Counted from the first letter of the stretch, positions 50,709 to 60,623 are shown. The stretch is 64,000 bases of DNA from Bradyrhizobium septentrionale (GCF_011516645.4 NZ_CP088285.1:8884501-8948500); one strand, 5' to 3'. Translations and numbers: made by a program. The notes: a model not told the origin generated them from the letters alone.

Positions 50709-51269
50709 ATGAGCAAGACGCCGCAGTTTCGTTGGAAGTTTTTGGGCCTCGCAGTGCTCTCGATGACACTCGCCGCCGGGCCGGTCATCACGGCCTACGC
50801 CGCAGGCAGCGACAATCCTTCACCGCCGGCCTCCGACAGCAGCGCCAGCAAGGGCAAGAAGGCCAAGAAGGACAAGAGCTCCGCGATCGACGATCAGAAG
50901 TTCCTCGCCGGCTATCGCACCGCCTACACCACGATCTATGACCAGCACGACTATACCGCCGCGATCGAGCAGCTGAAGGCGCTCGGCCAGGACGACCGTG
51001 CCGACGTCGCCAATCTGATCGGCTACTCCTATCGCAAGCTCGGCGACTACAAGGTCTCGCAGGTCTGGTACGAGCGCGCGCTCAAGGCCGACCCGGCGCA
51101 TGTGCGCACTTGGCAGTATTACGGCCTCTGGCAGGTCGAACAGGGCAACCGCGATCAAGCGCAATATCACCTGAACCGCATCGCCCAGCTCGCCGGCACC
51201 AACAGCGACGAATATCGCTCGCTCGCCGCCGCGCTGGAAAAGCCGCCGGGCACCGGCCTGGTTTACTGA
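50709..51269 (+). CDS. Secreted TPR protein (186 aa)
   Basis: Start at 50709 with GGAG upstream. Signal peptide-like segment LGLAVLSMTLAAGPVITAYA, a Lys-rich linker (ASKGKKAKKDKSS), then TPR units: FLAGYRTAYTTIYDQHDYTA, ADVANLIGYSYRKLGDYKVS, WYERALKADPAHVRTWQYYG. It is likely a periplasmic protein-binding scaffold. A good terminator follows. Confidence 0.88.
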   Translation: MSKTPQFRWKFLGLAVLSMTLAAGPVITAYAAGSDNPSPPASDSSASKGKKAKKDKSSAIDDQKFLAGYRTAYTTIYDQHDYTAAIEQLKALGQDDRADVANLIGYSYRKLGDYKVSQVWYERALKADPAHVRTWQYYGLWQVEQGNRDQAQYHLNRIAQLAGTNSDEYRSLAAALEKPPGTGLVY

Positions 51270-51290
51270 GCGGCCGATCGTCCTGACATC

Positions 51291-51326
51291 AAGCCGGCGC
51301 GATCACGAGGACCGCGCCGGCTTTTT
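51291..51326 (+). terminator. Rho-independent terminator of the TPR gene
   Basis: AAGCCGGCGCG and CGCGCCGGCTT form an 11-bp stem with an 11-nt loop, followed by TTTTT. Confidence 0.85.
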
Positions 51327-51334
51327 GCTGCTCC

Positions 51335-51490
51335 GTAGGATGGATAGAGCGACTTGTCCGCCGTAGCTCGAAGAGCGAAGGCGGAAGCGAAACCCATCGC
51401 TCGCATCGGCGGTGTCGATGATGGGTTTCGCGGAGTTTATCATCGGGCCGCGCTTTGCGCGGACCCGTTGGTTCTACCCAGCCTACCGAC
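51335..51490. repeat. Bradyrhizobium intergenic repeat (GTAGGATGG...GATGGGTTTCGC type)
   Basis: Parts such as gtaggatggatagagcg, gaagcgaaacccatcg and gatgatgggtttcgcgg form an imperfect palindrome. A similar gtaggatgggcagagc piece is at 52512-52527. Confidence 0.6.
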
Positions 51491-51496
51491 TACCGA

Positions 51497-52417
51497 TTAC
51501 CGACGCGGCAGATCGGCCGCCCTTGCGGCATAGGCATCGAGCACGTCGTCGGCGCTGTAGGCCTGGCGTGCCGCGAAATCATCGCGCAGGCCGAGTCTCG
51601 CCGATGTCCAGAGCCGCGCGGCGGTGGCTTCCGTCATGATCGGTTGCAGGCCGATCTCCCGCAGTCCCTCCGCGATGCCGTCCATCTCGACCGCGCGGCG
51701 CTCGGCATGCAGCACGTCGGTGCGCACGCACATGTCGACGAACTTGCTGTAGCGCGTCGCATCCATCGGCTCGCAGATGCCGCGCAGCGCTTCGCTGCGC
51801 ACGCCCGCGAGCGAGGCTGCCGTCAGCGCCTCGACGATCAACGCCTCCATGCCCTTGGTCACCACGCTGCGCAGCATCTTCACCGCGGCTGCCGTGCCCG
51901 CCTCCGGGCCGGCCTGCTCGATGGTGAAACCGAGCGGCGCAAACAATTCGGCGAAGCGCGCGGCACCATCGCCCGAACAGTACAGCGGCACCGCCGCGCC
52001 GTAGATGCTGACCGCGCCCATCAAATTGGCATCGACGAAGGCACCGCCGTGCGCCGCGACGGCATCGCCGACCAGCCGCTTGGCCTTGGGCGTGGAGGCG
52101 TTGACGTCGACCACCAGCATGTCAGGCCGAACCAGGCTCGCGATGGCTTGCCCGACCGGCACGGCGGTCGCGACCACGACCGCGGAGAACACGATGTCGG
52201 CGCGCGCCATCAGCGCGGGCAGGCTGTCGACCAGTTCGACCCCGCAATCGGACGCCATGCTCCGGAACGCTTCCGAATATGGCGGACGGTTGGTCTTGCC
52301 GTCGCAAAACACCAGCGGCGCGGAACCACCCTTCACGCGCCCCTTGGCTGCGAGATGCGTCGCGAAGCACTGCGCCGCCTCGCCGAAGCCGACAAAGCCG
52401 ATCACCTGCTGGGTCAT
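51497..52417 (-). CDS. NAD(P)-binding dehydrogenase, 6-phosphogluconate dehydrogenase-like with DUF1932
   Basis: 306 residues from ATG 52417 (52435 also possible). Rossmann start: QVIGFVGFGEAAQCFATHLA. Then LMARADIVFSAVVVATAVPV and MLVVDVNASTPKAKRLVGDA. The catalytic-type helix is EAGTAAAVKMLRSVVTKGME with the conserved Lys. The C-terminal helical domain fits DUF1932. It probably oxidises a hydroxy acid; the substrate is unknown. It ends in DLPRR. Confidence 0.88.
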   Translation of the reverse strand: MTQQVIGFVGFGEAAQCFATHLAAKGRVKGGSAPLVFCDGKTNRPPYSEAFRSMASDCGVELVDSLPALMARADIVFSAVVVATAVPVGQAIASLVRPDMLVVDVNASTPKAKRLVGDAVAAHGGAFVDANLMGAVSIYGAAVPLYCSGDGAARFAELFAPLGFTIEQAGPEAGTAAAVKMLRSVVTKGMEALIVEALTAASLAGVRSEALRGICEPMDATRYSKFVDMCVRTDVLHAERRAVEMDGIAEGLREIGLQPIMTEATAARLWTSARLGLRDDFAARQAYSADDVLDAYAARAADLPRR

Positions 52418-52547
52418 GTGAATGCCCTGGGTCATGTCGTGAGCGTGCGCGCTGCCGCATCACAACCAATGTCAAGCAAGAAGCGTGCCCGCGACGAAGG
52501 ATCGTGTGCTGCGGTAGGATGGGCAGAGCCAACGGACCTTCGAAACC

Positions 52548-53774
52548 TTACGACGTCGCGGCGATCCCGACCTCGCGCCGGCGGCGGCCGAGAATGGCGA
52601 GCATCACAAGTGCTCCGATCGAGCAGGCGAGCGCGAGCTCCAGCACGGCATTGCTGCCGGACCGCGTCAGCAGCCAGGCCAGCAGCGGCGGCGACGCCGC
52701 CGAGATCAGGTTCAGCGGCAGCGCGATATGCGAGGTCGCCTTGGCGAATTCGCTCTTGTCGTAGAACACCAGCGGGATGGTCGCGCGCGCGACCGCAAGC
52801 GCGCCGCTGCCGAGGCCGTAGATCAGGATGAAGGCCGCGATCGCCCAGTAAGTGCCGTGACCGACGATCAGGATCAGCATCGCGACCGGCAGCAACGTGC
52901 CGGCAACCAGCCCGGTCGTGATGCCGTCCCAGCGACCGCCGCCGAGGAAGTCGATCGCGCGCGCCGAGACCTGCACGACGCCGAGCGTCGAGCCGAACGC
53001 GACCGCCTCGGCCGGCGGCAGCCCCTGCGCCTTCAGAAGCTCGACCAGCACCGCGCTGAAGCCGAAACTGACGAAGGCGTTGAGCCCGATCGCCGCGACC
53101 ACCAGAAAAAACGTGCTCCTGCCGGCCGGCGGCGGCGCACCGGACCGGTCCGATGGCGATGCGGATGCCGCCTCGCCGACCGCCCGGCGCGGCAGCCCGA
53201 AGCTGTAGAGCGGCAGGCAAACGAGAGCCATCGCCGCGGCATAGGCCAGACAGGTCCCGCGCCAGCCCAAGGCCTCCGCGAGAAACGCTGTCGTGGGCCA
53301 GAAGATGCTGCTGGAGAGCCCGGTGACCAGCATCAGCGCGCCGATCGCGCCTTTCGCGTTCCGCCCGGCCACCTCGTTCAGCATGATGTAGGCGGCGGTG
53401 CTCAGTGCCGCGCTGCCGGCGGCACCGAGGATGGTCCAGGCGATGAAATACAGCACCGGCTCGCGCGCGCAGGCCAGCACCACGAAGCCGAGCGCGGCGA
53501 TCACGCTGCCGGTCATCATGACGCGCCGCGCGCCAAAGCGCCGGAACGGCTTCGCCAGCAGTGGGCCGCACAGGCCCATGGTCACGTAGAAGGTCGATGT
53601 CCCCGCAAACACCGTGGAAAGGGCGATCTCAAGGTCGGCCGCCATCCGGTGGCCGACGATGGCCGGCAGGCCGAGGGTCCCCCACCCGAACACTTGCGCA
53701 ATGGCCAGCACGAGCAGGACGCCGGCGATGTCTCGATCCATTCCCAGGAACCGTGCCCGGTTCGCCTTCGCCAT
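52548..53774 (-). CDS. MFS transporter
   Basis: About 408 residues with twelve membrane helices. The loop 2-3 motif is LLAKPFRRFGARRVMMTGSV, the usual MFS G-x-x-x-D/R pattern. A central Ser/Pro loop is EAASASPSDRSGAPPPAG. ATG 53774 is preferred to an upstream TTG. It belongs to the OFA/YbjJ-like type; the substrate cannot be told. It lies 130 bp upstream of the dehydrogenase gene on the same strand. Confidence 0.9.
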   Translation of the reverse strand: MAKANRARFLGMDRDIAGVLLVLAIAQVFGWGTLGLPAIVGHRMAADLEIALSTVFAGTSTFYVTMGLCGPLLAKPFRRFGARRVMMTGSVIAALGFVVLACAREPVLYFIAWTILGAAGSAALSTAAYIMLNEVAGRNAKGAIGALMLVTGLSSSIFWPTTAFLAEALGWRGTCLAYAAAMALVCLPLYSFGLPRRAVGEAASASPSDRSGAPPPAGRSTFFLVVAAIGLNAFVSFGFSAVLVELLKAQGLPPAEAVAFGSTLGVVQVSARAIDFLGGGRWDGITTGLVAGTLLPVAMLILIVGHGTYWAIAAFILIYGLGSGALAVARATIPLVFYDKSEFAKATSHIALPLNLISAASPPLLAWLLTRSGSNAVLELALACSIGALVMLAILGRRRREVGIAATS

Positions 53775-53896
53775 TCCCACCCGCCGCGTTTCAACCAAAC
53801 GCCTTCGCTAACCGACGCGGTATGACGGTATCATGACCGGCGCCGTCCAGACCGGCTCGGGCCCGGCGACATCCCCAGGGATTACGGATCAAGGGA

Positions 53897-54175
53897 TTAC
53901 GGATAGTGCTCGAGGCGTCGGTCGGGCTTTGGCGGGCGGCTCGAACCCACCGTGTCGCCGGCAGTGCCGGCGTCCGGCTTCGCCGGACGCGCCGCCCTCT
54001 CGATCGGCGGGCTGCTGTCGCCGGTCTTCGTGTTGCTGTTCAGCGCCTGGCCGATGGTGGTCAAATTGGCCGCTTGGCCAGCCCCCGCCGAGCCCGTCGA
54101 AGGGCCGGAGCTCTGTGCCAACACGGTTCCCGATAGCACCAAGGCCGCCATCAGTATTGCCGCGTTGACTGTCAT
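53897..54175 (-). CDS. Small secreted Ser/Gly-rich protein (92 aa)
   Basis: Start at 54175 gives the signal peptide MTVNAAILMAALVLSGTVLA. The mature part is low complexity (QSSGPSTGSAGAGQAANLTT, then GQALNSNTKTGDSSPP) with a Pro/Lys end. No RBS is clear. Function unknown. Confidence 0.55.
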   Translation of the reverse strand: MTVNAAILMAALVLSGTVLAQSSGPSTGSAGAGQAANLTTIGQALNSNTKTGDSSPPIERAARPAKPDAGTAGDTVGSSRPPKPDRRLEHYP

Positions 54176-54295
54176 GGAGGGGGCCTTCGCGGCTGCCCCG
54201 GACGTTCCCCCGGCGCCCTCATTTAAGGTAAATGCGAGGCGAATTCTGTACCCTGTCGCGGCCAATGGCAGGCAGCACAGGCATTCGCGGCTCGA

Positions 54296-55030
54296 TCAAC
54301 CGCGCGCCGCCGTCGCGCCGCGCAACGCCCCCTCGCGATACTCGGCCCAGGCCTGTCGCAGGATCTGCACCGACGAGGTCAGGAATATTGCCGCCATCAC
54401 GGCGGCAACCGCGAGATCCGGCCATGGCGTGGCCGTTCCCCAGACGCCGAGGGCCGCCACCATCACGATGAGGTTTCCGATCGCGTCGTTGCGCGAGCAG
54501 AGCCAGACCGAGCGGACATTGGCGTCGCCGTCCTTGTACGGCAGCAGCAGCAGAACCGACCCAACATTGGCGGCGAGTGCCAACGCACCGATTGCGCCCA
54601 TCACCTCGGCTTTCGGCACGCCGAGCACGAACGTCTGATAGACGGTCGAGCCGAACACCCACAACGCCATCAGGCTCAGCGACACGCCCTTCAGCAGCGC
54701 CGCGGAGGCACGCGTCCGCAAGCTGGCGCCGATCACCGCAAGGCTCAGTCCGTAGGTGACCGTATCGGCGAGGAAGTCGAGCGCATCCGCCTTGAGCGCC
54801 TGCGAGCCGGCCAATTGACCTGCGACCATCTCGGTCAGGAACATCGCGCCGTTGATGCCAATGACGGTCCAGAGAATGCGCTTGTAGCGCGGGTTGAGGC
54901 CGTCAAAGACCGGCACGCCGCCCGAGCAGCATGCGTCGGCCACTGCGGGCGCCCGGCCAGCCTTGTTCGGCAGCGTCAGCGGCGGTGGCGCACAGCATTC
55001 GGAGGTTTTCTGCTCGCAGCAATCGCTCAT
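54296..55030 (-). CDS. Cation diffusion facilitator (CDF) family transporter
   Basis: 244 residues, RBS AAGGGAAG. N-terminal Cys-rich tail (SDCCEQKTSECCAPPP, later ACCSGG) that could bind metal ions. Membrane segments follow with ALKADALDFLADTVTYGLSL (DxxxD) and SVWLCSRNDAIGNLIVMVAA (second metal motif, N-D instead of H-D). The cytoplasmic C-terminal domain is absent, so it is a short CDF. It lies near the copper genes. Confidence 0.85.
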   Translation of the reverse strand: MSDCCEQKTSECCAPPPLTLPNKAGRAPAVADACCSGGVPVFDGLNPRYKRILWTVIGINGAMFLTEMVAGQLAGSQALKADALDFLADTVTYGLSLAVIGASLRTRASAALLKGVSLSLMALWVFGSTVYQTFVLGVPKAEVMGAIGALALAANVGSVLLLLPYKDGDANVRSVWLCSRNDAIGNLIVMVAALGVWGTATPWPDLAVAAVMAAIFLTSSVQILRQAWAEYREGALRGATAARG

Positions 55031-55143
55031 CGATCTTCCCTTCGGCGAACAGGATAGGACCGCCGATGCCACGGATTCAACCCTGTCCGCGTGGAACAGG
55101 GCCAATCCGCGCATCAGCTCAGGAACTGAAGCGGGCCCTCGCC

Positions 55144-55461
55144 TCACTTCGCCTTCTGGATCGCGGTGACGGTGTAGCCGCCGTCGCCCTCCTGGGCTTC
55201 GAACTTGACCTTGTCGCCGACCTTGACCTGCTTCAGCAGCGCGGAATCCTTGACCCGGTAGACCATCGTCATCGGCTCATCCATGCCGAGGCTCTTGGCA
55301 GGACCATGCTTGAGCGTGATCCTGCCCGCCCCCTCGTCGATCTTCTTGACCTCGCCGTTGATGTCGGCGCCCTGCGCGAAGGCCGCGCTCCATGCCCAGC
55401 CAAATGAGAGCGCCAGCGCGAGCGTGGTGGCGCCTGCGATCCGGATCATCCTGTTCATCAT
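55144..55461 (-). CDS. CusF-like periplasmic copper-binding protein
   Basis: 105 residues from the double ATG. Signal peptide ends SAAFAQ. OB-fold with GEVKKIDEGAGRITLKHGPA, then LGMDEPMTMVYRVKDSALLK and VGDKVKFEAQEGDG. The His and the MTM Met pair of CusF are kept. The Trp that covers Cu(I) in E. coli CusF is not seen (MDEPMTM). Carries Cu(I) to the efflux pump encoded upstream. Confidence 0.85.
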   Translation of the reverse strand: MMNRMIRIAGATTLALALSFGWAWSAAFAQGADINGEVKKIDEGAGRITLKHGPAKSLGMDEPMTMVYRVKDSALLKQVKVGDKVKFEAQEGDGGYTVTAIQKAK

Positions 55462-55487
55462 TGCTGTCTGTTCTCTCGTCGCTGGTT

Positions 55488-55949
55488 TCATTTCACGATG
55501 ACGCGGCCGGTCATACCGTAGTCGCGGTGATCGGGGATCAGGCACGAATATTCGAAGGTTCCAGCCTCGGTGAACTTCCAGACGATCTCCGCGCTCTTCT
55601 TCGGCGCGAGGCGGACGCCGTTCGGATCGTCATGCTCCATATGCGGATGCTTCTTCATCACCTCAGCATGCTTCAAATTCTCCTCGGTGGCCGCGAGCAG
55701 GAATTCATGATCCTCGGTGCCGGCATTCTTGATCACGAAGCGGATCTGCTCGCCGCGCTTGACCTCGATGCGGAACGGCGTGAACTCCATCTCCTTCATC
55801 TCGACCTCGACCGTGCGCGACGGCTTGCTCGGATCGCCGGGCTCGCCGGCCGAATAGGATTGATGACCGTGTTTTTCATGACCGCGCGACGGCGCCGCGG
55901 TGATTGACAGCGCAATGAGCGCGATGCCGATCCTGGTGAGGTGATTCAC
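55488..55949 (-). CDS. Cupredoxin-domain copper protein
   Basis: GTG at 55949 has GGAG at perfect spacing; ATG 55961 and ATG 55979 are alternatives. The signal peptide is followed by GHEKHGHQSYSAGEPGDPSK. The cupredoxin has MKEMEFTPFRIEVKRGEQIR, then NAGTEDHEFLLA and the copper loop YSCLIPDHRDYGM, giving His, Cys, His and Met ligands. Periplasmic. It lies between the cusF-like and the cusA genes. Confidence 0.85.
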   Translation of the reverse strand: MNHLTRIGIALIALSITAAPSRGHEKHGHQSYSAGEPGDPSKPSRTVEVEMKEMEFTPFRIEVKRGEQIRFVIKNAGTEDHEFLLAATEENLKHAEVMKKHPHMEHDDPNGVRLAPKKSAEIVWKFTEAGTFEYSCLIPDHRDYGMTGRVIVK

Positions 55950-56001
55950 GGGATTCTCCATTCTGTGTTTGATTTGCATCGGCAAACAGGCCCCTGTCCT
56001 G

Positions 56002-59000
56002 TCATAACCCTGCGCCCTGGCGCGCGGCGGACGGAGCAGTCTCCGATCCCGCCGACCCCCTCGCTCCAAGCTCAAAACCCTTCACGATGGCGAAGATCGC
56101 GGGAATCACGATCAGCGTCAGCAGGGTCGACGAGATCATGCCGCCGATCATCGGCACCGCGATGCGCTGCATGATCTCGGAGCCGGTGCCGGTGCTCCAC
56201 ATGATCGGCAATAGCCCGGCCATGATCGCGACCACCGTCATCATCTTCGGCCGAACACGCTCGACCGCGCCCTCGATGATCGCACGGTGCAGATCGTCGC
56301 GACCGATCGTGCGTCCCTCGGCAGCGCGACGCGCCGTGACCTCGGCCAGCGCATGGTTGAGGTAGATCAGCATCACGACGCCGGTCTCGGCGGCGACGCC
56401 GGCAAGCGCAATGAAGCCCACCGCAACCGCAACCGACAGGTTGAAGCCGAGCGCCCACATCAGCCAGAGCCCGCCGACCAGCGCGAACGGCAGCGACAGC
56501 ATCACGATCATGGTCTCCGCCACCGAGCGGAAGTTGAGGTAGAGCAGCAGGAAGATGATCGAAAGCGTCACCGGCACCACGATCTTGAGCCGCGCGGTGG
56601 CGCGTTCGAGATATTCGTACTGCCCGCTCCAGATCACATAGGTCCCGGGCTGAAACTGCACACCAGCCTGCACCGCGCGCTGCGCGTCGGCGACATAGCT
56701 GCCGAGATCGCGCTCGCGGATATCGACATAGATGTAGGTCGCGAGCTGCCCGTTCTCGGTCCTGATCGTGGTCGGCCCGCGCGCCGGCTTGATATCGGCG
56801 ACTTCGCCGAGCGGCACCGCCCCGCCCGCCGGCATCGCCACCAGAATGTCGCTCGCGATCGCAGCCGGATTGTCGCGCAGGTCGCGCGGATAGCGCATGT
56901 TGACGGTGAAGCGCTGGCGCCCCTCCACCGTTGTGGTCACGCTCTGGCCGCCGAGCGCGGTCGCGATCGTGTCCTGGACGTCCTGCACGGCGATGCCGTA
57001 GCGCGACAATGCCTCGCGGTTCGGCGTGATCTCGAGGTAATAGCCGCCGAGGCCGCGCTCGGCATAGGCCGACGAGGTGCCGGGCACGCCCTTCAAGACC
57101 CCCTCGACCTGGCGGGCGAGCTTGTCGATCACAGCGAGATCGGGACCGATCACCTTGACGCCGACCGGCGTCCGGATCCCGGTCGAAAGCATGTCGATCC
57201 GCGCCTTGATCGGCATTGTCCAGGCGTTGGAGACGCCGGGGAATTGCAGCGCCTTGTCCATCTCGGCGATCAGGCCGTCGAGCGTGACGCCCTTGCGCCA
57301 TTGCTCCTTCGGCTTGAGGTTGACGATGATCTCGAACATCTCCGATGGCGCCGGGTCGGTTGCGGTGGCGGCGCGGCCGGCCTTGCCGTAGACCGAGGCG
57401 ACTTCCGGAAAGCCGCGGATGATGCGGTCCTGGGTCTGCATCAGTTCGGCCGCCTTGGTCACCGAGATACCAGGCAGCGTGGTCGGCATATAGAGCAGCG
57501 TACCCTCGTTGAGGTCAGGCATGAACTCGGTGCCGAGCTGCCGCGCCGGCCAGACCGTGACGGCGAGTGTTGCGAGCGCCAGCACGATCACCAGCGTCTT
57601 GGCCCGCAACACGCCATTGATCACGGGACGGTAGATCCAGATCAGGAAGCGGTTGATCGGGTTCTTGTGCTCGGGAACGATCCTGCCGCGGACGAAGATC
57701 ACCATCAGCGCCGGCACCAGCGTGACCGACAAGAGCGCCGCCGCCGCCATCGCAAACGTCTTGGTGAAAGCGAGCGGTGAGAACAGCCGCCCCTCCTGCG
57801 ATTCCAGCGTGAAGATCGGCATAAAGGATACGGTGATGATCAGCAGGCTGAAGAACAGCGCCGGTCCCACTTCTGCCGCGGCCTCGATCAGGATCGCGAC
57901 CCGCGACCGGCCGGGCTCGGCGCGCTCAAGGTGCTTGTGCGCGTTCTCGATCATCACGATCGCCGCATCGATCATGGCGCCGATCGCGATCGCGATGCCG
58001 CCGAGGCTCATGATGTTGGAGCCGATCCCGAGCAGCTTCATCGCACCGAACGCCATCAGGACGCCGACCGGCAGCATCAGGATCGCCACCAGCGCGCTGC
58101 GGACATGCAGCAGGAACACGAAGCAGACCAGCGCGACCACGATGCTCTCCTCGAGCAGCGTGCGCTTCAGCGTCGCGATCGCGGCATAGATCAGGTTGGA
58201 GCGGTCATAGACCGGCACGATCTCGACCGACTTCGGCAGGCTGGTCGCGATCTCCTTGAAGCGCTTCTTGACGTTCTCGATGACGTCGAGCGCGTTGACG
58301 CCGAACCGCTGCAGCACGATGCCGCTCGCCACCTCGCCCTCGCCGTTCAGCTCGGCGATGCCGCGCCGCTCGTCGGGGCCGAGCTCGACGCGGGCGACGT
58401 CGCGCAGCAGCACCGGCGTGCCGTTGTCGGTCTTCAGCACGATGCTGCCGAGATCGTTGATGTCCTTCAGGTAACCCTTGCCGCGGATGACATATTCGAA
58501 CTCGGAGAGCTCGACGGTGCGGCCGCCGACATCGGCATTGCTGGCGCGGATCGCGTCGCGCATCCGCTGCATGGTGATGCCGCGATCGCGCATCCGCTGC
58601 GGATCGAGGATCACATTGTACTGCTTGACGAAGCCGCCGACGCTCGCGACCTCGGCCACGCCCTCGGCCCTGGCAAGGGCGAACTTCAGGTTCCAGTCCT
58701 GGATCGTTCTGACGTCGGCGAGGTTCAGCTCTTTCGACATCACGGCATATTGGTAGACCCAGCCGACCCCGGTCGCGTCGGGGCCGATGGTCGGCGACAC
58801 GCCGGCCGGCAGCCGCGACGCCGCACCGTTGAGGAATTCGAGCACGCGCGAGCGCGCCCAGTAGATGTCGGTGCCGTCCTCGAAGATGACATAGACGAAG
58901 GAGACGCCGAAGAACGAGAAGCCGCGCACGACCTTCGACTTCGGCACCGTCAGCATCGCCGTGGTCAGGGGATAGGTGACCTGATCCTCGATCACCTGCG

Positions 59001-59172
59001 GCGCCTGGCCGGGATATTCGGTGTAGACGATGACCTGGGTATCGGAGAGATCGGGGATCGCATCGAGCGGCAGATGGAGCAGTGCGTAAAGACCCGCGGC
59101 CGCCGCGAAGCCGGTGCCGAACAGCACCAGCAGCAGATTGCGCGCCGACCAGGCGATGACGCGAGCAATCAT
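56002..59172 (-). CDS. cusA: Heavy-metal efflux RND pump, CusA/CzcA family
   Basis: 1056 residues, full length. N-terminal LPLDAIPDLSDTQVIVYTEY, then periplasmic loops (TGVGWVYQYAVMSKELNLAD). The membrane core has GGIAIAIGAMIDAAIVMIEN with the family's Asp. Later parts include SAYAERGLGGYYLEITPNRE and GFIALAGVAAETGVVMLIYL. The neighbours (CusF-like, cupredoxin) favour Cu/Ag over Co/Zn/Cd. It overlaps the cusB gene by 4 bp. No outer-membrane channel gene is seen in the window. Confidence 0.93.
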   Translation of the reverse strand: MIARVIAWSARNLLLVLFGTGFAAAAGLYALLHLPLDAIPDLSDTQVIVYTEYPGQAPQVIEDQVTYPLTTAMLTVPKSKVVRGFSFFGVSFVYVIFEDGTDIYWARSRVLEFLNGAASRLPAGVSPTIGPDATGVGWVYQYAVMSKELNLADVRTIQDWNLKFALARAEGVAEVASVGGFVKQYNVILDPQRMRDRGITMQRMRDAIRASNADVGGRTVELSEFEYVIRGKGYLKDINDLGSIVLKTDNGTPVLLRDVARVELGPDERRGIAELNGEGEVASGIVLQRFGVNALDVIENVKKRFKEIATSLPKSVEIVPVYDRSNLIYAAIATLKRTLLEESIVVALVCFVFLLHVRSALVAILMLPVGVLMAFGAMKLLGIGSNIMSLGGIAIAIGAMIDAAIVMIENAHKHLERAEPGRSRVAILIEAAAEVGPALFFSLLIITVSFMPIFTLESQEGRLFSPLAFTKTFAMAAAALLSVTLVPALMVIFVRGRIVPEHKNPINRFLIWIYRPVINGVLRAKTLVIVLALATLAVTVWPARQLGTEFMPDLNEGTLLYMPTTLPGISVTKAAELMQTQDRIIRGFPEVASVYGKAGRAATATDPAPSEMFEIIVNLKPKEQWRKGVTLDGLIAEMDKALQFPGVSNAWTMPIKARIDMLSTGIRTPVGVKVIGPDLAVIDKLARQVEGVLKGVPGTSSAYAERGLGGYYLEITPNREALSRYGIAVQDVQDTIATALGGQSVTTTVEGRQRFTVNMRYPRDLRDNPAAIASDILVAMPAGGAVPLGEVADIKPARGPTTIRTENGQLATYIYVDIRERDLGSYVADAQRAVQAGVQFQPGTYVIWSGQYEYLERATARLKIVVPVTLSIIFLLLYLNFRSVAETMIVMLSLPFALVGGLWLMWALGFNLSVAVAVGFIALAGVAAETGVVMLIYLNHALAEVTARRAAEGRTIGRDDLHRAIIEGAVERVRPKMMTVVAIMAGLLPIMWSTGTGSEIMQRIAVPMIGGMISSTLLTLIVIPAIFAIVKGFELGARGSAGSETAPSAARQGAGL

Positions 59173-60623
59173 TGCTTGCCTCCCGTCATCTCGCCCTCGC
59201 CCGCCGCCTGCGCAGCGCCGGCCCCGGCAAAGCCCTTGATCGCCGCCTTCAGATTGCTTTCGGCATCGATCAGGAATGTCGCTGACGTGACGACCGCATC
59301 GCCCTCGGCGATCCCGTCACGAATTTCGACATAACCGTCGCCGCGCCGGCCGAGCTTGACCTCACGCGGCTCGAACCGTCCGTTGCCCCGGTCGAGCAGC
59401 ACGGTCTGGCGGCTTCCGGTATCGAGGATGGAGTTGTCAGCCACCGTGAGCACCGGCGCCGGGCTGCCGGTATCGATCTCGGCGTCGACATACATGTCCG
59501 GCAGCAGCGCCAGATCGGCGTTCGGCAATTCGATCCGCACCCGCGCGGTGCGCGTCTCCTTGTTGACCTGCGGGTAGATCATGGCGATCTGGCCGGCGAA
59601 CGCGCGGCCGGGATAGCTGCGCGCGCGCACCGTGACCTTCTGGCCGACCACGATGTTGCCGAGATCGCGCTCGGCGACATCGACCAGCGCCCACACCATT
59701 GAGACGTCGGCAATCCGGAACAGCACGTCGCCGGGCTGGGCGCGCATGCCCTCGATCGCGGCACGTTGCAGCACGATGCCGTCCCGCGGCGACGACCACG
59801 GAATTGCGATCGGGACCGTGCGGCTCTGCTCCATCTCGGCGATCACGGCCTCGGGCACGTCGAGGTTCATCACCCGCTGCCGCGAGCCCCGCCCGTATGG
59901 ATCGATCCCCGCAGCCGTTTTCGAGCCGATGGTCGCAACATATTCGGCGGCGGCCGAGGACACCGCCGGGCTGTAGATCTCCATCAGCTTCTGTCCCTTG
60001 GTCACCCGGCTGCCAGTCGTGACGTCGGCGACCTTCTGCACATAGCTCTCGGCACGCATTGCGATCACGGAGACGCGCCGTTCGTCGAGCTGGATCGTGC
60101 CGGGGGCGCGGACCAGCGTGCGGATGCGGCGCATCTCCGCCGCTTCGGACTTGACGCCGGTGCGCTGGATCTTGCCGGGCGACAGCGTGATCGAGCCGTC
60201 GTCGCTGTCGTCGCCGTCATAGACGGGGATGTAGTCCATCCCCATGGAATCCTTCTTCGGCGCCGGCGAGGTGTCGGGAAGCCCCATCGGGTTGCGATAA
60301 TATTTTATCTTGCGCTCGCCCTTCGCGGCCGCGGCCTTGATGTCCGCCGGCCGCTCGGGCGCGCCGGATTGCGCATCGGCATCCGGAAAAACCGGCAGAT
60401 AGTCGCGCCCGTCCGTCGTCTTTTTCGGCGTCGCCGAGTAAAACGGCTTGCCGTCGGGATCGCGGTAATAGATCGGCGCAGCGCTCTCCGCCGCCTGCGC
60501 GGCGGAGACGATGGTGGTCGCGGGCCGCGGCGGCAGGCCGTGACCGGTCCACCCGGCGCCTGCCGCTGCGGCAATCGCAGCAGCAGCGCCGGCCCAAGTG
60601 AGGGCCCACGCGAGGCGGTTCAT
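59169..60623 (-). CDS. cusB: Efflux RND periplasmic adaptor, CusB family, with two metal-binding domains
   Basis: 484 residues from ATG 60623. Signal or anchor segment WALTWAGAAAAIAAAAGAGW. Two heavy-metal-binding (YHS-like) units: YYRDPDGKPFYSATPKKTTD, and YYRNPMGLPDTSPAPKKDSM ending GMDYIPVYD. Then the adaptor: APGTIQLDERRVSVIAMRAE, GYVQ-type barrel (SYVQKVADVTTGSRVTKGQK) and AIPWSSPRDGIVLQRAAIEG. The pump partner is CusA. Overlaps both neighbours by 4 bp. Confidence 0.92.
   Translation of the reverse strand: MNRLAWALTWAGAAAAIAAAAGAGWTGHGLPPRPATTIVSAAQAAESAAPIYYRDPDGKPFYSATPKKTTDGRDYLPVFPDADAQSGAPERPADIKAAAAKGERKIKYYRNPMGLPDTSPAPKKDSMGMDYIPVYDGDDSDDGSITLSPGKIQRTGVKSEAAEMRRIRTLVRAPGTIQLDERRVSVIAMRAESYVQKVADVTTGSRVTKGQKLMEIYSPAVSSAAAEYVATIGSKTAAGIDPYGRGSRQRVMNLDVPEAVIAEMEQSRTVPIAIPWSSPRDGIVLQRAAIEGMRAQPGDVLFRIADVSMVWALVDVAERDLGNIVVGQKVTVRARSYPGRAFAGQIAMIYPQVNKETRTARVRIELPNADLALLPDMYVDAEIDTGSPAPVLTVADNSILDTGSRQTVLLDRGNGRFEPREVKLGRRGDGYVEIRDGIAEGDAVVTSATFLIDAESNLKAAIKGFAGAGAAQAAGEGEMTGGKQ

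Noticed and set aside
56287..57780. Long plus-strand frame opposite cusA
   Set aside because: Arg/His/Asp-rich shadow of the real gene. The same holds for long frames opposite the dehydrogenase (51455-52831), the cyclase-like gene (42492-43925) and the MFS gene (52728-53825).
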